A DNA stretch of 64,000 nucleotides from Notospermus geniculatus (Eukaryota; Nemertea; Pilidiophora; Heteronemertea; Lineidae): NCBI GenBank assembly GCA_002633025.1, contig NMRB01002309.1:1-64000 (forward strand), written 5' to 3'. The translations under genes and the position numbers were made by a program. Below the pieces are notes generated by a model. It was not told the origin of the DNA, did no database searches, and saw only the letters and a list, made by a program, of their open reading frames with translations. Positions 44,976 through 55,892 of this stretch are shown here, piece by piece. Within the stretch, counting starts at the first letter, position 1. Every line of letters begins with the position of its first letter.

Positions 44976-45493
44976 AATATTTGTCTAAATATAGGACTGG
45001 TAACTCCGCATCAGATACAATATTTTTTATAGTAATAAAATAACCCACGTCGCGTTTCGCAGATGTTTTAGGAAACTATTTGTATGCAGCTTGTTTTAAA
45101 CCTTACATCACGCCACTCTGTATCTCTCAATTAGTCAGCCGTAGTTTCGTACGCGTACATCAGCCAGAGTGCAGAGAAAACGCTCTTTACACTCGCAGAA
45201 ATCATACATAAACTGTTAGCAATGAATTAATATTTATGATTATGGTGTCGTGTTGTGAAAGCTATTTCCATTTCTCATTCTGGTGTTGATCATAAAGGTA
45301 CAGGTTCTTGTGTCCCTCTGAATGGCTGCACTTTTAAAACGATTTCTGCGCCTTCAGCGCTTTTGGGATCGGTGTGGGCTTTTGGGGGCGTTTAGACAAG
45401 TGGTGATTCTAACACTCTTCAGTCTTATAGGTGGCGCTCCTGAAAACGTGTAATTGTGCGAAGCGTCGAGAGTAGGGCAACAAATACGATATA
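44976..45493. other. Gene-free stretch
   Basis: AT-rich single-copy sequence without supported features. Confidence 0.35.
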
Positions 45494-45656
45494 GAGGCTA
45501 TGCACTGACGTCATCAAATGACGTCATCAATGGGTATGACGCCACGTGTTGGATGGAAAATGGACGGAGCACGTGGTCAGATGCACTGCGTCAGCATGTC
45601 ACAACGTTCCATCCAACATGGTGTCACCTCGCTGATGACGTCACGTGCATAGCCTC
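45494..45656. mobile_element. TA-flanked palindromic MITE, family J
   Basis: 163 bp with ends GAGGCTATGCACTGACGTCATC and GATGACGTCACGTGCATAGCCTC, TA on both sides. The inner arms GTTGGATGGAA and TTCCATCCAAC also pair. The ends resemble family I (GAGGT...), which starts 15 bp further on. Confidence 0.75.
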
Positions 45657-45670
45657 TATATAGTAATTAT

Positions 45671-45887
45671 GGTTCGTCGCGTGAAGTCACATTTCCATGA
45701 TGACACGATGCCGCCATGGCTTTCAAAATGTCAAGCGAGGTCACGGTATGAACACAGCGTCAACTCACAGATTGTGACGTCAAAATGTCATGACGTGACC
45801 GTGTTGACGTCGTCGCTGGCCATTTGACGGCCAATGGCCGATTCCTTGTAGTCACGTGACCATTGTGACGTCAGTGAAGAACCTCTA
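45671..45887. mobile_element. Family I copy
   Basis: It shares GAAGTCACATTTCCATGATG, CAAAATGTCA-GACGTGACCG, CATTTGACGGCCAATGGC and the right end GTCAGTGAAGAACCTC with the copies at 42480 and 62921. The left end is degenerate. Confidence 0.6.
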
Positions 45888-46329
45888 TTGACAACACTGA
45901 ACAGTAGAATCGAATGTAAAGTAGAGAAACCTGCACAGACAGAGAGTTGCTCAATTCTAGANCATTTCCTGAAATACATTACGTCATGGATATGACGTCC
46001 AATTTCGTATTTCGTACTTCGTTTTTCGTCAGATTTGCGAAAACTCCCTATTGTCGAGGTTTCAGACGTACATCCGGGATCTTGGTTCAGCAGAGTCCAG
46101 AGACATAAAAACGTCACTCTGAATAAAATGGAAAGTACCCCATGTGGGGGCCGTGTGGACGGCTGTTCACAGTGGAATTAACCTGCCTACAATCATTGAA
46201 CACTCACGGGACCACCTCAAAGTGTTCAATGTACACAGGTGTTCAATGTACCAATGTACCGGGACCGAAAAATAATGTTCAGTGTAGAGGTGTTCAATGT
46301 ACAAAGGTGTTCAATGGTCCAGGTTCCCC
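45888..46329. other. Spacer with a short repeated motif
   Basis: It includes the N at 45962 and, at about 46195-46320, repeated AGGTGTTCAATGTAC motifs (four to five). No gene is supported. Confidence 0.4.
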
Positions 46330-46570
46330 TATTTTCGACGTTTCGTCCCTGTGTTGCACTACCTCAACTGAGGAAGACCCCGGTTGGGGTCGAAAATTTC
46401 CAAGAATCGGAGACGACGTTTCTAATTACCGGTATATCATTTTGTGTGTCGCTCTTTGTGCTTTATTTTGGATATCGCCTCGAGGACCTGCGCGACGTTA
46501 TTTTATTGCTTTGCTCTATTTTTAACGTTTTTGATAAAACTTCTTGCAGCGCCGCCCTGTCGGGTTAAAT
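46330..46570 (-). mobile_element. Palindromic family A, copy A11 (interrupted)
   Basis: The left part has TTTTCGACGTTTCGTCCC and GTGTTGCAC. After about 100 unrelated bp, the right part resumes with GCTTTGCTCTATTTTTAACG, CTTGCAGCGCCGCCCTGTCGG. An insertion or local rearrangement split this copy. Confidence 0.65.
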
Positions 46571-46656
46571 TGTCAAAGCCAAGGGGTCATTTCTGTCGAG
46601 CAAGCTTTGAACTAAAGCTATCAAGAAGTGCAATTGCATAGAAATGTTCAAAATTA

Positions 46657-47277
46657 TCAACGATGAAAACAGCCGACGGGCATATTTTGGAAGTAACAAG
46701 GCCTCGTCCCTAGGGGCATGGACGCTTCATCACTCCCTGCCGCCGAGTTTGTAAACATCCGCTCTGATCGAGTCCATTTTGCGCCGCCGAACGATGTGGT
46801 GATATACTGAGACCAACTGATATGAAGAATGTCACCCCTTGTTTTACAATGTGAAAGCCACATCCCGGCATGCAGGAGGGGAGGGTACTGCTGTCCCAAC
46901 GATGGGTAGCGGCATTTGTCATTGTCGGCGTAGAAATGTTTGCCCTCAAATTGTCCCGAACGAAGGCTAAACAGATGATGCATCACCGGCGTGTTTGCTG
47001 AGCGCGCAAAAATACACATGTTGAATGTTGTGTCGATCATGAAGGTGTATCTCTCTGACGTAGTCGCATTGTACCGTAGGCAGTCTAAAAAACGGCGGCA
47101 TTTTTTGTAGACATGAAAGTCAACGCGTGGTTCGAATGCCTTCTCGGCCATAAGAATCATCAGTCCATGAGTATGATCGTAGGCCCACTTGTGTCTTGGT
47201 TTTTGCATGAGATCTGAAGCAATTGGTGGCATGAACAACAATGCCCCGGATTTCCGGTAAGAATAAAGGATCCTCTC
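46657..47277 (-). CDS. Putative terminal exon of an unrecognised extracellular-type protein
   Basis: A minus-strand frame of about 206 codons. It follows a usable acceptor (TTGATTGGTTCTTTTAAG) in phase 0 and ends at TGA 46657-46659. The composition is protein-like, with scattered Cys and a glycosylation-type YNAT. Readable parts include SYRKSGALLFMPPIASDLM and FSLRSGQFEGKHFYADNDK. It resembles the terminal exon at 48471-49421 loosely: both have YNAT and a G-x-F-x-G-[RK] segment followed by D..C..PS. It could be a diverged paralogue or an alternative last exon of the same PAN gene, since both begin after a phase-0 acceptor with GAG. No PAN exon of its own was found upstream. No known domain is recognised. 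Confidence 0.45.
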   Translation of the reverse strand, partial: ERILYSYRKSGALLFMPPIASDLMQKPRHKWAYDHTHGLMILMAEKAFEPRVDFHVYKKCRRFLDCLRYNATTSERYTFMIDTTFNMCIFARSANTPVMHHLFSLRSGQFEGKHFYADNDKCRYPSLGQQYPPLLHAGMWLSHCKTRGDILHISWSQYITTSFGGAKWTRSERMFTNSAAGSDEASMPLGTRPCYFQNMPVGCFHR

Positions 47278-48470
47278 CTTAAAAGAACCAATCAAATCGA
47301 ATAATCACTCTGACGTCATCAATGAAATCTCGGCGTTGATTGGACATTCGCGGGATTGGGTTTAACATTTCCGAGTCGTTTAGGTCTCTTCTGAAGATGC
47401 TGTCCCATGCCCAGTTCACACCTCGTTATCAAGACAGGCTTGAGATACGGGATCTGAGGCAATTTTTCGATCCGTATATAGCGCTATATTAATTATGACC
47501 TCCACACTCCCACGGAGGCGTGGAGGTCATACTAGTACTTCGCAGGGTTTCTTTCTATGTGTGTCCATCAATTTTTTTTCTGTGAACGGATCCCAGAAAA
47601 CCGCTTATTATACCAACCTCAAACCTTAACCGAGTCTGCAACGTACTATTATCTAAAGGTGAAAGACGCGATTTTGAAATGTATTTCGCGCTTTCCGAGT
47701 TTTGGGTCATTTTTACGTGAAAATTAGCCCGCCGCCGTGGCGGGATGACGTCATCAGCTCCGGTAATTTATTCCGTTTCCATGATGTCGCGTCATACAAA
47801 TCAACAACGACGTCGAGATCACGACGTGATCACGCGTGTTTGTTTGGGGCTGGTCATCTCGCTTGCTATTAATTGCCCCCTCGTTGGAAAAAATGTTGAT
47901 ATTTACTTCTGTTTGTCGCCTCCTCGTTCTCCTGTTATGGGCGCCATTTCGGTTTCTACTGACGTCATGTTTCTGGCTGACGTCATCGCATGAATTATGC
48001 CGGAAGCACTGTGTGTATAGTGACGTCACGCACACGACACATGTTCCAGGAACAGCCATCTGGCCCATCAGCGGTCAGTGGGGGCAGGCATGTGATTGTG
48101 TTCGCGTCAGTCTGCGACGACGGGTGTCCGCTTAACTTAGCATGTATCTTTTCTCTGTTTTTGTAGCTTGGTTCCCACTTGACAAGGGTGGCGAAACATG
48201 TTACCTCCAGCTGGCCTGTTTGGGTGGAGGTCATCAAATTCGCTATTGAACGAATTTAGCATTTCTAGTTCCTTTCTGGCAATCTATCAAGCATGGAGCA
48301 TTGCCGTCTGTGCGTGGAGAGTGACCCGACTAATGGGTCGTGATTGGTCGGTCTCTTTGAGGTTGAAAATCGGGGTGGTTCTGCTTGGAGGAGGTAGTGC
48401 CTCGCCTTGGAGTGTGAACGATTCCTGCCTCTGCCTGGAGAGTGTGGATCGATCTTCTTCAAGGGTCAGC
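47278..48470. other. Spacer between two minus-strand terminal exons
   Basis: No convincing exon. A minus-strand frame at 47995-48237 contains several Cys and reads QLEVTCFATLVKWEPSYKNR, but it lacks clear splice sites. Near 47490-47530 there is a short palindrome of CCTCCACACTCCCACGGAGG type. Confidence 0.35.
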
Positions 48471-49421
48471 CTACTGAATATCATAAAAATGAACAAAATC
48501 GAGTTGTCCTTTCCACTCTCTGACGACCCGCAAGCTCTGACGCCCGAGTACCAGCGGTTTAATAAGTTCAGGTTTGGGATTCGACGGTAGAGGGCGCAGT
48601 AATACATCAGACATAGTAGGGCGGTAATGCGGTCCTCGGCCTATTTTGTTGGCGCAAGGAATATGTAAGGCGTATGATGTTTGATGCGTGAACGACATTA
48701 TATAAAGGATGAAAAAGGCTGCTGGGGCTGCGATGTTGAGTTCGGCGGTAACTTGAAACCTGGCAGGGCTGTATCCCTTCTTTAAACAATAATGATGAAC
48801 TATATAATAGATCTCAGTCTGATCTTTCACCGTCAAGAACACGGCGGCGTCTTCGGACACCAGCAGAGGTGCCATGCGGAATTTCGTCACATACTTATCG
48901 TCAAATTCATAAAATAAAGACAAAAACAAAATGTCCTCATTTTCCTGTGTGAAGTTAACATGATAAAAGCGCCACCTAGTACCTCCAGAACGTAATTTGC
49001 AGCGTCGTGAGGCGTATGTATGAAAGGTAATTCTAGACGGTAAACAGTCATCTTGTGTTACTACGCGTCCTGTAAAGGAACCTTTTTGAATATTATAGAT
49101 TTTTTGGTGGCGGACAGACTTCACACGAAAAATGAACCAGTACTGAGAGTACATGTCGCTCCATTGGATACTAAGTTGCATTTGCACGTAAAATGTGGCA
49201 TTGTAGGTCATTCTATAGACATGGTCACGTGACCTATACTCGTACACAGATATTTCATAATCTCCGCCTGCGCCGAGGTCGCGATACTGTTTAAGACACC
49301 GGATGTTGCCTGATATTTTATCAAATCGACATTCGAATGGTCTGCCCGACTGCGACTCGTCCAATATCGGAGGCAAAATTTTGGCGTCGTTTCTTTTTTT
49401 GTACGGAAAATTTTTCGGCTC
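48471..49421 (-). CDS. Terminal exon of PAN-domain gene, unknown domain
   Basis: A 951-nt exon (316 codons plus stop) on the minus strand, entering in phase 0 after AATCTCCAATTCAG and ending at TAG 48471-48473. It begins EPKNFPYKKRNDAKILPPIL. The sequence is rich in aromatic and beta-forming segments (YEISVYEYRSRDHVYRMTYN, then YWFIFRV), has a few Cys, one YNAT and one NFT glycosylation-type site, and a moderately hydrophobic stretch (IAAPAAFFILYIMSF) about 90 residues from the end. That stretch could be a membrane segment but is short. It joins in frame to the PAN exon across a 428-bp intron. I do not recognise the domain. The length, sites and frame make it a real exon; the function is unknown. 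Confidence 0.65.
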   Translation of the reverse strand, partial: EPKNFPYKKRNDAKILPPILDESQSGRPFECRFDKISGNIRCLKQYRDLGAGGDYEISVYEYRSRDHVYRMTYNATFYVQMQLSIQWSDMYSQYWFIFRVKSVRHQKIYNIQKGSFTGRVVTQDDCLPSRITFHTYASRRCKLRSGGTRWRFYHVNFTQENEDILFLSLFYEFDDKYVTKFRMAPLLVSEDAAVFLTVKDQTEIYYIVHHYCLKKGYSPARFQVTAELNIAAPAAFFILYIMSFTHQTSYALHIPCANKIGRGPHYRPTMSDVLLRPLPSNPKPELIKPLVLGRQSLRVVREWKGQLDFVHFYDIQ

Positions 49422-49849
49422 CTGAATTGGAGATTTTCACTTCATTTAACGCTTTGTTTACAAAACAGGTGGCGCTCTTAGCTAGTGATATCTACCACAA
49501 TGGTGAACCTGCGACCCGAAAGGTGGCACCCCGAGCAAACAACCCGAAAGAAGTTATTAAGGATTTGGCAAAAGAAAAGTGCCTGAAGACGTCACGTGAC
49601 GACAATACCCAACCGAGCGAAAACCGGGGTTCTGCTTGCAGCGCCGCCTGGTGGATTACTTTCGCAAGAATGATGATGCACTACTCATCCCCTCCACTCG
49701 CCACAGTGAGCAATCTGCCCATAGGTGTCGCTTCGAGCAAATTGATTTGTGAATGCGAGGCTCGAAGACTCAGAAAGAAAACTGACGGGGCGACGCTGCT
49801 TGGAGAGGTTTCCACACTGCTTGGAGCCTGATTGCTGTTTAATACTCAC

Positions 49850-50131
49850 CTTCACCTGGTAGATGCGTCCATCGGGCTTCGATTCGACGCGAGCGAGCTC
49901 CATGCAAGACGCTTTCTTATTGTCAAAATTACACTTAAACTGATCACGTGATGGCCACGTGACCTGATCGAACGTCGAACAATTGAGTAACAAAGCACAA
50001 ACCATGGCGCATTCTAGAGTTGACGCCCCGATCACGTGACCTAGATCTGGATGAAGCAGCGTGTTTCCTTCTAAATACAGTTTAAAGCTCGTTCCCATCG
50101 TTTGAACCCAGTTAATTGTACAACCTTGTCC
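49850..50131 (-). CDS. PAN/Apple-like domain exon
   Basis: A 282-nt exon (94 codons) on the minus strand between a modest acceptor (TGATTCATAG) and a strong donor (GTGAAG|GTGAGT), phase 0 both sides. The protein contains FKLYLEGNTLLHPDLGHV, then LECAMVCALLLNCSTFDQV, then a later Cys pair (KCNF and SCMEL). This order, a hydrophobic start, then C-x-x-x-C, C-x-[ST]-F and a late Cys, fits PAN/Apple modules, which bind proteins or carbohydrates outside cells. The donor joins in frame to the exon at 49421-48471. A signal-peptide exon must lie upstream (beyond 50132) but is not recognised; the region there is duplicated and full of repeats. PAN assignment is by pattern only. Confidence 0.6.
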
Positions 50132-50680
50132 CTATGAATCATCAGGCAAATGGTCTCAAACAACAGTACGCTGATATTCGTCCATTTCTGAAGCGTGGTT
50201 TGTCCACCATTCAATAGGTGGCGTTCTCGACTTGTCCTCGATACTGCCTGGACATCCGGCTATTCAGCATCTTGCTAAGATTTTGCGTCAGCACTCTACA
50301 TCATAATAACCAGGGAACAACCACGTGACCTTATATGGGATGCAAACTTAAAAATTTATTCAATTTTCCAAGAGTGAATTCCATAAAGGATATTATGGAA
50401 GTGATCCACACGAAAAATCCGAATCTTCCTTTTCGATTGAACACAAGATAATCTTCGTTTGGTGCATACGGCCCAAGATGTTTATACCAAAAAACAATCG
50501 ATTTATCAAATCATTTCAATTCAAACATTTTCGTCGCCCAAGAACCTACGTAAATGATGAATTAAAATCATCAGCCAATCACATAGCGCCATTCCATTTT
50601 CCCCGGCGCGCTGACAGCTTGTTTGAGTTGCTGATTGGCTTAGTCGTTCAAGCAATGACCAATCATGATCGACATTGCAG

Positions 50681-51761
50681 AAACGAGGGGTACCAAACAA
50701 ACTCTTCATTATAAAAATTCTGCGTGCGTTCATGCTTTTCGACGAGGGTTAAAATAATATGACGCTGACAAAACTGAAGAGTTGTAAACAGACAGTTGTA
50801 TTGTTGGATAGGGTGACCGGCGAGAGTTGGAGCCCAGAGCGAGGCAGCTCCACAATATACGCCTGCAGCCGTTGATATAAATACAAGTATTAATGGAGTA
50901 GGATCATTTTGGAATGGTTGGGGAATTTTGGATATTCTATTTCCGCTCATTTTGATCATCCTCGTCCCCAGGTTCGCCTGCTCGAGAAACCGGTCAGAGA
51001 CTTGCAAAGTTCCCTCTTTTCTAGTCACCCTGACGTCATCAATCGCGAAAAGTCACCTGTTTCCAGCCAATGATATAACCAAGATCATGTACATAGCTAC
51101 ATGTAGTATGTGCGTGAATCTTGCTTACAGTTAGGGTGGAACGGATCTCGAAGATGTGTAGTGTTTCCAAGCTAATGCGGGTGATCCACTGACTTTAGGA
51201 CGAGTTTACGATCAGTTTGCNAAACGAGGGGTACCAAACAAACTCTTCATCATAAAAATTCTGCGTGCGTTCATGCTTTTCGACGAGGGTTAAAATAATA
51301 TGACGCCGACAAAATTGAACAGTTGTAAACAGATAGTTGTATTTGTTGGATGGGGTGATCCCAAAGAGTTTGATACCAGAACGAGGCAGCTCCACAATAT
51401 ACGCCTGTAGCCGTGGATATAAATACCAGTATTAATGGAGTAGGATCATTTTGGAATGGTTGGTGAATTTTGGATATTCTATTTCCGCTCATTTTGATCA
51501 TCCTCGTCCCCAGGTTCGCCTGCTCGAGAAACCGGTCAGAGACTTGCAAAGTTCCCTCTTTTCTAGTCACCCTGACGTCATCAATCGCGAAAAGTCACCT
51601 GTTTCCAGCCAATGATATAACCAAGATCATGTACATAGCTACATGTAGTATGTGCGTGAATCTTGCTTACAGTTAGGGTGGAACGGATCTCGAAGATGTG
51701 TAGTGTTTCCAAGCTAATGCGGGTGATCCACTGACTTTAGGACGAGTTTACGATCAGTTTG
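50681..51761. repeat. Head-to-tail 540-bp duplication meeting at a single N (51221)
   Basis: 50681-51220 is repeated at 51222-51761 with only scattered substitutions and small indels. Both units begin AAACGAGGGGTACCAAACAA and both reach ACGAGTTTACGATCAGTTTGC, where the first stops at the N and the second continues. The exact abutment at an N suggests two haplotype contigs placed side by side rather than a true tandem repeat. Small frames of 60-120 codons in the units are the same frame twice and have no supporting signals. Confidence 0.85.
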
Positions 51762-52229
51762 CCATTATTTCACGAGGGCAGTCGGGAACGAATCGCAAAA
51801 TCGTCGTGAGAAAAATGAGATGTTGAAGCTGATCCACCGAAGAATACTTCCTTCACAGAATCACTCCTCTGTCGACGTCATCGGGAGGTTTTTAGCGTCA
51901 GACACCGTAGCCTTACGTGACGTCAGTCTGGACGTGGATTGGCCAAACCGCATGCAATAGAGCCTACCGGTACTTTACGACGAGTTTACGACAAGTTTGC
52001 GACCAAATCAAACATGTTTGATCTCGTCGTAAACTCGTCGCAAACTGGCCTCCAACAGAAATCAGTCGTGAACGAGTCGCCAATTAGTCGTGAACGAATC
52101 GTGAACGCAAATTGTAGCTGATCCACCGGCGACGATTTTTCGTCGTTAACTCCGTCGTAGCAAACCCGTCGTGAACTAATCGCAAACTGGTCGTAAACTC
52201 GTCGTAAAGTCGGTGGATCACCCGCATTA
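51715..52229. mobile_element. Foldback element, family M
   Basis: About 515 bp. The left end TAATGCGGGTGATCCACTG and right end GTCGGTGGATCACCCGCATTA are inverted. Interior arms repeat ACGAGTTTACGA and CGTCGTAAACTCGTCG. Inner sub-repeats of GTCGTGAACGA and a central AATCAAACATGTTTGAT are visible. The first haplotype-like unit (51174-51220) carries only its left end before the N. It is non-coding. Confidence 0.7.
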
Positions 52230-53369
52230 ACCACGAGGGCTGAAAAATCTGCGGCGATTATGACGTCACCACTCCGCAGCAGCAGTTCGACGTTTCCAAT
52301 TCAGTATGTCATTCGTGCGCATGCGCATGGTCAGCAAGCAGTCTTCTTTTCGGACAAAGAAAGGAAATTGAGAAACTATAAATAAAAAGCGACCTTTTCG
52401 CTCGGTAACCAATAGTTGATGATATTTCACTGTTCTGTGCATAATAAAATTGGTGTAACTTTATGAATGTCCCCCATTTCTCAGTGCTTTCTGCAAAAGA
52501 CGGCTAGAGAGACAATGATCTGTCGCTTGATTTCTAAACCTCCCTAATATTCACCATGGACGCCGTGTAATCCACGCCAAGTCGATACATTCAATATGAA
52601 CACGAACGTTGCACATTTGAACCCTGCCCCTACCAGACACGAGCATGTGACCCTTTTTCACCTTCCTTTCTTTATCATTAAACCATTCAGAATGAAATCA
52701 CTTTGCGATCACTGTATTTTTAGGATTAGACAATGATAGACGTTGAATATATTGTAAATGTGGCATTGTTTATTTTGATAAGTTTTTTAATCGATGAGCG
52801 GCAGATCAATAAGGTGTCATCGATCATTAGAAAGGAAACAATGGCCCTTTGTGTGAGGAGATGGCTCCCTTACACAAAGTCGGTGATCATGGTCTGTAGA
52901 GGGTTGTGCAGATGACGTCATCACACACGTCACAGAAAAATCTGCCGTCTTGACGGTCAAATTGACGTCGGCGACCAGTGGCACACTTTGTTATCAGCAC
53001 AAGTGGAGTGTGACTTCAACCGTGACGTGATCTACATGTGGCGCACTTTGTCCTCGACGTCAGCATGGTGGACCACCACTGCACAAGCTCTTTATATCAG
53101 TTACCAGACACAAAGAAAAGGAAGCCTTTTCCTGTGTCGCCGTTTTTACTGTGATGCAGTCTCAAAGTGCTTCACATTATTACCCCAGTCTCTCCGAAAA
53201 CCTTTCTGGGGAACTCAAGGAGCAGCTCATTCAGCACATCACTTGATCCTTTCAGACCAGTTGTACGATTGTGCACTGTACAGTCTGAAAGGGCTTTACA
53301 TCATCACCTCAATCTCTCCAGACACCGTTCAAGTTAATTCAGCACTTTCAGACCTGTTGAGAGAGCAAC
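52230..53369. other. Gene-poor stretch with a 176-codon frame of doubtful status
   Basis: A plus-strand frame (52988-53518) is the longest here. It crosses a tRNA-like SINE head on the opposite strand (53370-53455), lacks splice sites and has no recognised motif, so it is not annotated as a gene. A repeated CAGTCTGAAAGGG / CTTTCAGACC pair is present near 53248-53295. At about 52528-52547 there is a solo MITE end. Confidence 0.4.
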
Positions 53370-53455
53370 GTGTCGATCTGACGGGGGTTCGAACACGCGG
53401 CCACTCTGTCACAAGTCCAATCCCAACCACTACGCCACTTCACTCCCCAAAAGAA
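53370..53455 (-). mobile_element. tRNA-like SINE head
   Basis: The minus strand reads AGTGGCGTAGTGGTTGGGAT (A-box) and GCGTGTTCGAACCCCCGTC (B-box), at normal tRNA spacing. Confidence 0.5.
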
Positions 53456-53746
53456 ACCCTCCCACAGGAATTTTTTCTGTGGGACTCTGAACAAGACCTG
53501 ATTAAAGACGTTGTCTGACGAACGCCGAGGCAATTTCCAAACTGACATTAAACGTGACAGAAATCGATTACTATTCCTGAGATGCTCAAATAGGAATTAA
53601 TTTCCCGTCAGATCGCGAGATCTTCATTATTAAAGCGTTTGTTTTTGATCGGCCTAAATTTAAATATTTAGATTTTTTTATCGAAACCAATTCCACTTAA
53701 CGATGCGGTCGTTCCGCTTAATATTCCATATTTTTTTCACCCCCAC

Positions 53747-53825
53747 TTTTTCTTATTTTATAGATATTAACGACAACAACAAAGTCACTTTGTTGTTGTC
53801 GTTAATATCTATAAAATAAGAAAAA
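53747..53825. repeat. Perfect 38-bp palindrome with a 3-nt loop
   Basis: The left arm 53747-53784 (TTTTTCTTATTTTATAGATA...) and right arm 53788-53825 are exact complements with TCA between them. A third, diverged right arm (GTTGTTGTCGTTAATATC) lies at about 53878-53895, and the upstream CGGTCGTTCCGCTTAATATTCC is repeated as CGGTCGTTCGGCTTCATATTCC at about 53840. It could be a very young MITE core or a hairpin RNA source. Confidence 0.85.
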
Positions 53826-53899
53826 TGTTCCCCCGAACCGGTCGTTCGGCTTCATATTCCGTCTTTTCTACCCTCCCGTTGTTGTCGTTAATATCAATA

Positions 53900-54286
53900 A
53901 GCAAGAGAAATGTTCCACCCGAACCGAAGACGAGGAGATCGCATTATTTCCTAAAAAATGTAATAACTGTGCTCCGTTGAGTTATGGAAATCGTCCACAA
54001 GAACGAAATATTCACAATTTTGTGAAAAAAAAATTGAAGAAGAGAACGCCTGCCACCTGCTGCAGCTCCTGAAGTATAGAATCCACTAGGCCGTGAGAAA
54101 TAAAATCTCGTCATCATCATTTCTAAAATCCTCTCCTAATGCGGAAAATATTTCAATCATCCGAAGAGATTGCTTTTTAAACCGAAAATTTTATCTCCGT
54201 ATGGGTTTTAAATTAGTTTTGGGGATATTTGATGAATTTTGGTGACTCGTACGGAATTAAAGATGATGGTCAACGAGGAACTTGTT
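53900..54286. other. Gene-free stretch
   Basis: AT-rich; nothing supported. Confidence 0.35.
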
Positions 54287-54600
54287 TGAATTTTTCTCCC
54301 GGAAGGGCGGCGCTGTTAGCGGTTGTACTGACGCCGCGTCACGACGTCCTTGACGCAGTGCAATAACGCCGCGTCACGATGTCCTTGACGTAATGCAATA
54401 ACGCCGCGTCACGACGTCCTTGGCGCAATGCAATAACGCCGCGTCATGACGTCCTTGACGTAATGTAATAATGCCGCGTAACGACATCCTCGACGCAATG
54501 CAACAATGTCGCGTCACGACGTCCTTGACGCAGTGCAACATGGGCGAGAGGTCAAAAAATGAATACAACCGCTGACCGAGCCTCCAAAGTGGCGGTAGTA
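54287..54600 (+). mobile_element. Palindromic family A, copy A12, with internal 35-bp array
   Basis: The outer ends match family A (GGGCGGCGCTGTTAGCGGTTG and ACAACCGCTGACCGAGCCTCC). Inside, six units of 35 bp based on GCGTCACGACGTCCTTGACG run from about 54330 to 54539, replacing the usual single core. A 118-codon minus frame here is a by-product of the array. Confidence 0.85.
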
Positions 54601-55892
54601 GAAGATTCTTCAATTGCTCGACGCGAGCGTGGTACAGACGGACACAAACTGGTTTCCATGGTTGTTCCATCAGAACCTCGTCCCCAATCACCCTTGACAC
54701 TTCATATCCTGCTCCTCTAAGACTCCCCACCCCTCGGGTTTTAGGCTTTCATGCCCGATGATTTTGACAAGCATATTTTTGCCAGATAAATTGACAAAAC
54801 GTCGATAGCGCGCTATCGCCGTCCTCCACGGGTGACGCGCCTTACCGCAGAGGGAATCAACGCGGCCATGTTTAATCATCCGTAAGACAATTTTCCGCTA
54901 TTTAACTCGCGGAGGGTTTTTTCAATAGTTCTTATAAAGTATTTAACTTTATCTCCGTCTTGCAAATTTGCGGGGAATAATATGCTCTGGTGTTGCCGGC
55001 GGCTGTCGTTTGGTAAATCCCGATTGGATTCTGAACAGCTTCTCAGTAAAGTGGATAAATTGCTTTCCGCGTCGACGCACACTCCGCGACGCGATGAGAC
55101 CCGAGGCAAGTGAAGATTTAAGAATTAATGAAGCCTCCCCAGGAAGTGATAAACTCGGTCTGCAGTTGACACTTTGTAATGAGTTCCCGCGAGGTGCACG
55201 TGATTCTTCGAGATGAGAAGATGTTAGAGGCGGATTAAGAAGCGGCAGGAGTTGTCGGGACTAATCTCCGTTCAAGAGAAGATCTTCTGTTGTCAAACCC
55301 AGCGTGGGCGTTCCACCATCGTACGTGTCTTGAGGATTTTTCTTGTTATTTTGCATGTTTCTTTCAACAGCCCGTACTCCAACCTGGGTCTCTCTTAAAT
55401 TGGCATTGCCATGTTTGGAAAATGCGATTATGGACATAACTGAGCTGAAAAAACTTGCCGAGGGAAATTTCAACTCGATCGGAACTTTTCGGTTGGTTCG
55501 CCATTTTAAGAAACTGGAAACAGAATGATGACGTCATAACTCAGGTTCACGTCATAGAATTTCCTCGCCAAGTTCACGTCACCTAAATTTTCAGTTTCCA
55601 GGCAGCAGAAACAGACCAGATGCCTTAGCCAATCAGCATCTAGGAATTCTTCTATTCTGATTGGCTCAAGCACGTATAGTCCGCAGAAAATCGTTCGTGC
55701 AGAAATGGCGTCATTCAGAGCGCAGCGTAAATTCATCATATGCTATTATCTGTCGTAAAACTTACCTGATCTTTATTATTTTTTGCAGAAACTGTCGAAA
55801 AATACAGCAATTCAGGTTAATTAAGGTAAGAAAATGGTCAAAATTGTATTTATTTCCGCGGTAGAACTACCCCGTTCTTATCAGTTGCAATG
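54601..55892. other. Gene-poor stretch
   Basis: Small overlapping frames on both strands without splice support. No gene or clear repeat is recognised. Confidence 0.35.

Noticed and set aside
48198-48590. 130-codon plus-strand frame
   Set aside because: Antisense to the 316-codon minus-strand exon, which has supported splice sites.
52988-53518. 176-codon plus-strand frame
   Set aside because: It crosses a tRNA-like SINE head on the other strand, has no splice sites or motifs, and its composition is not convincing.
54374-54730. 118-codon minus-strand frame
   Set aside because: Produced by the 35-bp array inside family A copy A12; repeated peptide words reflect the array.
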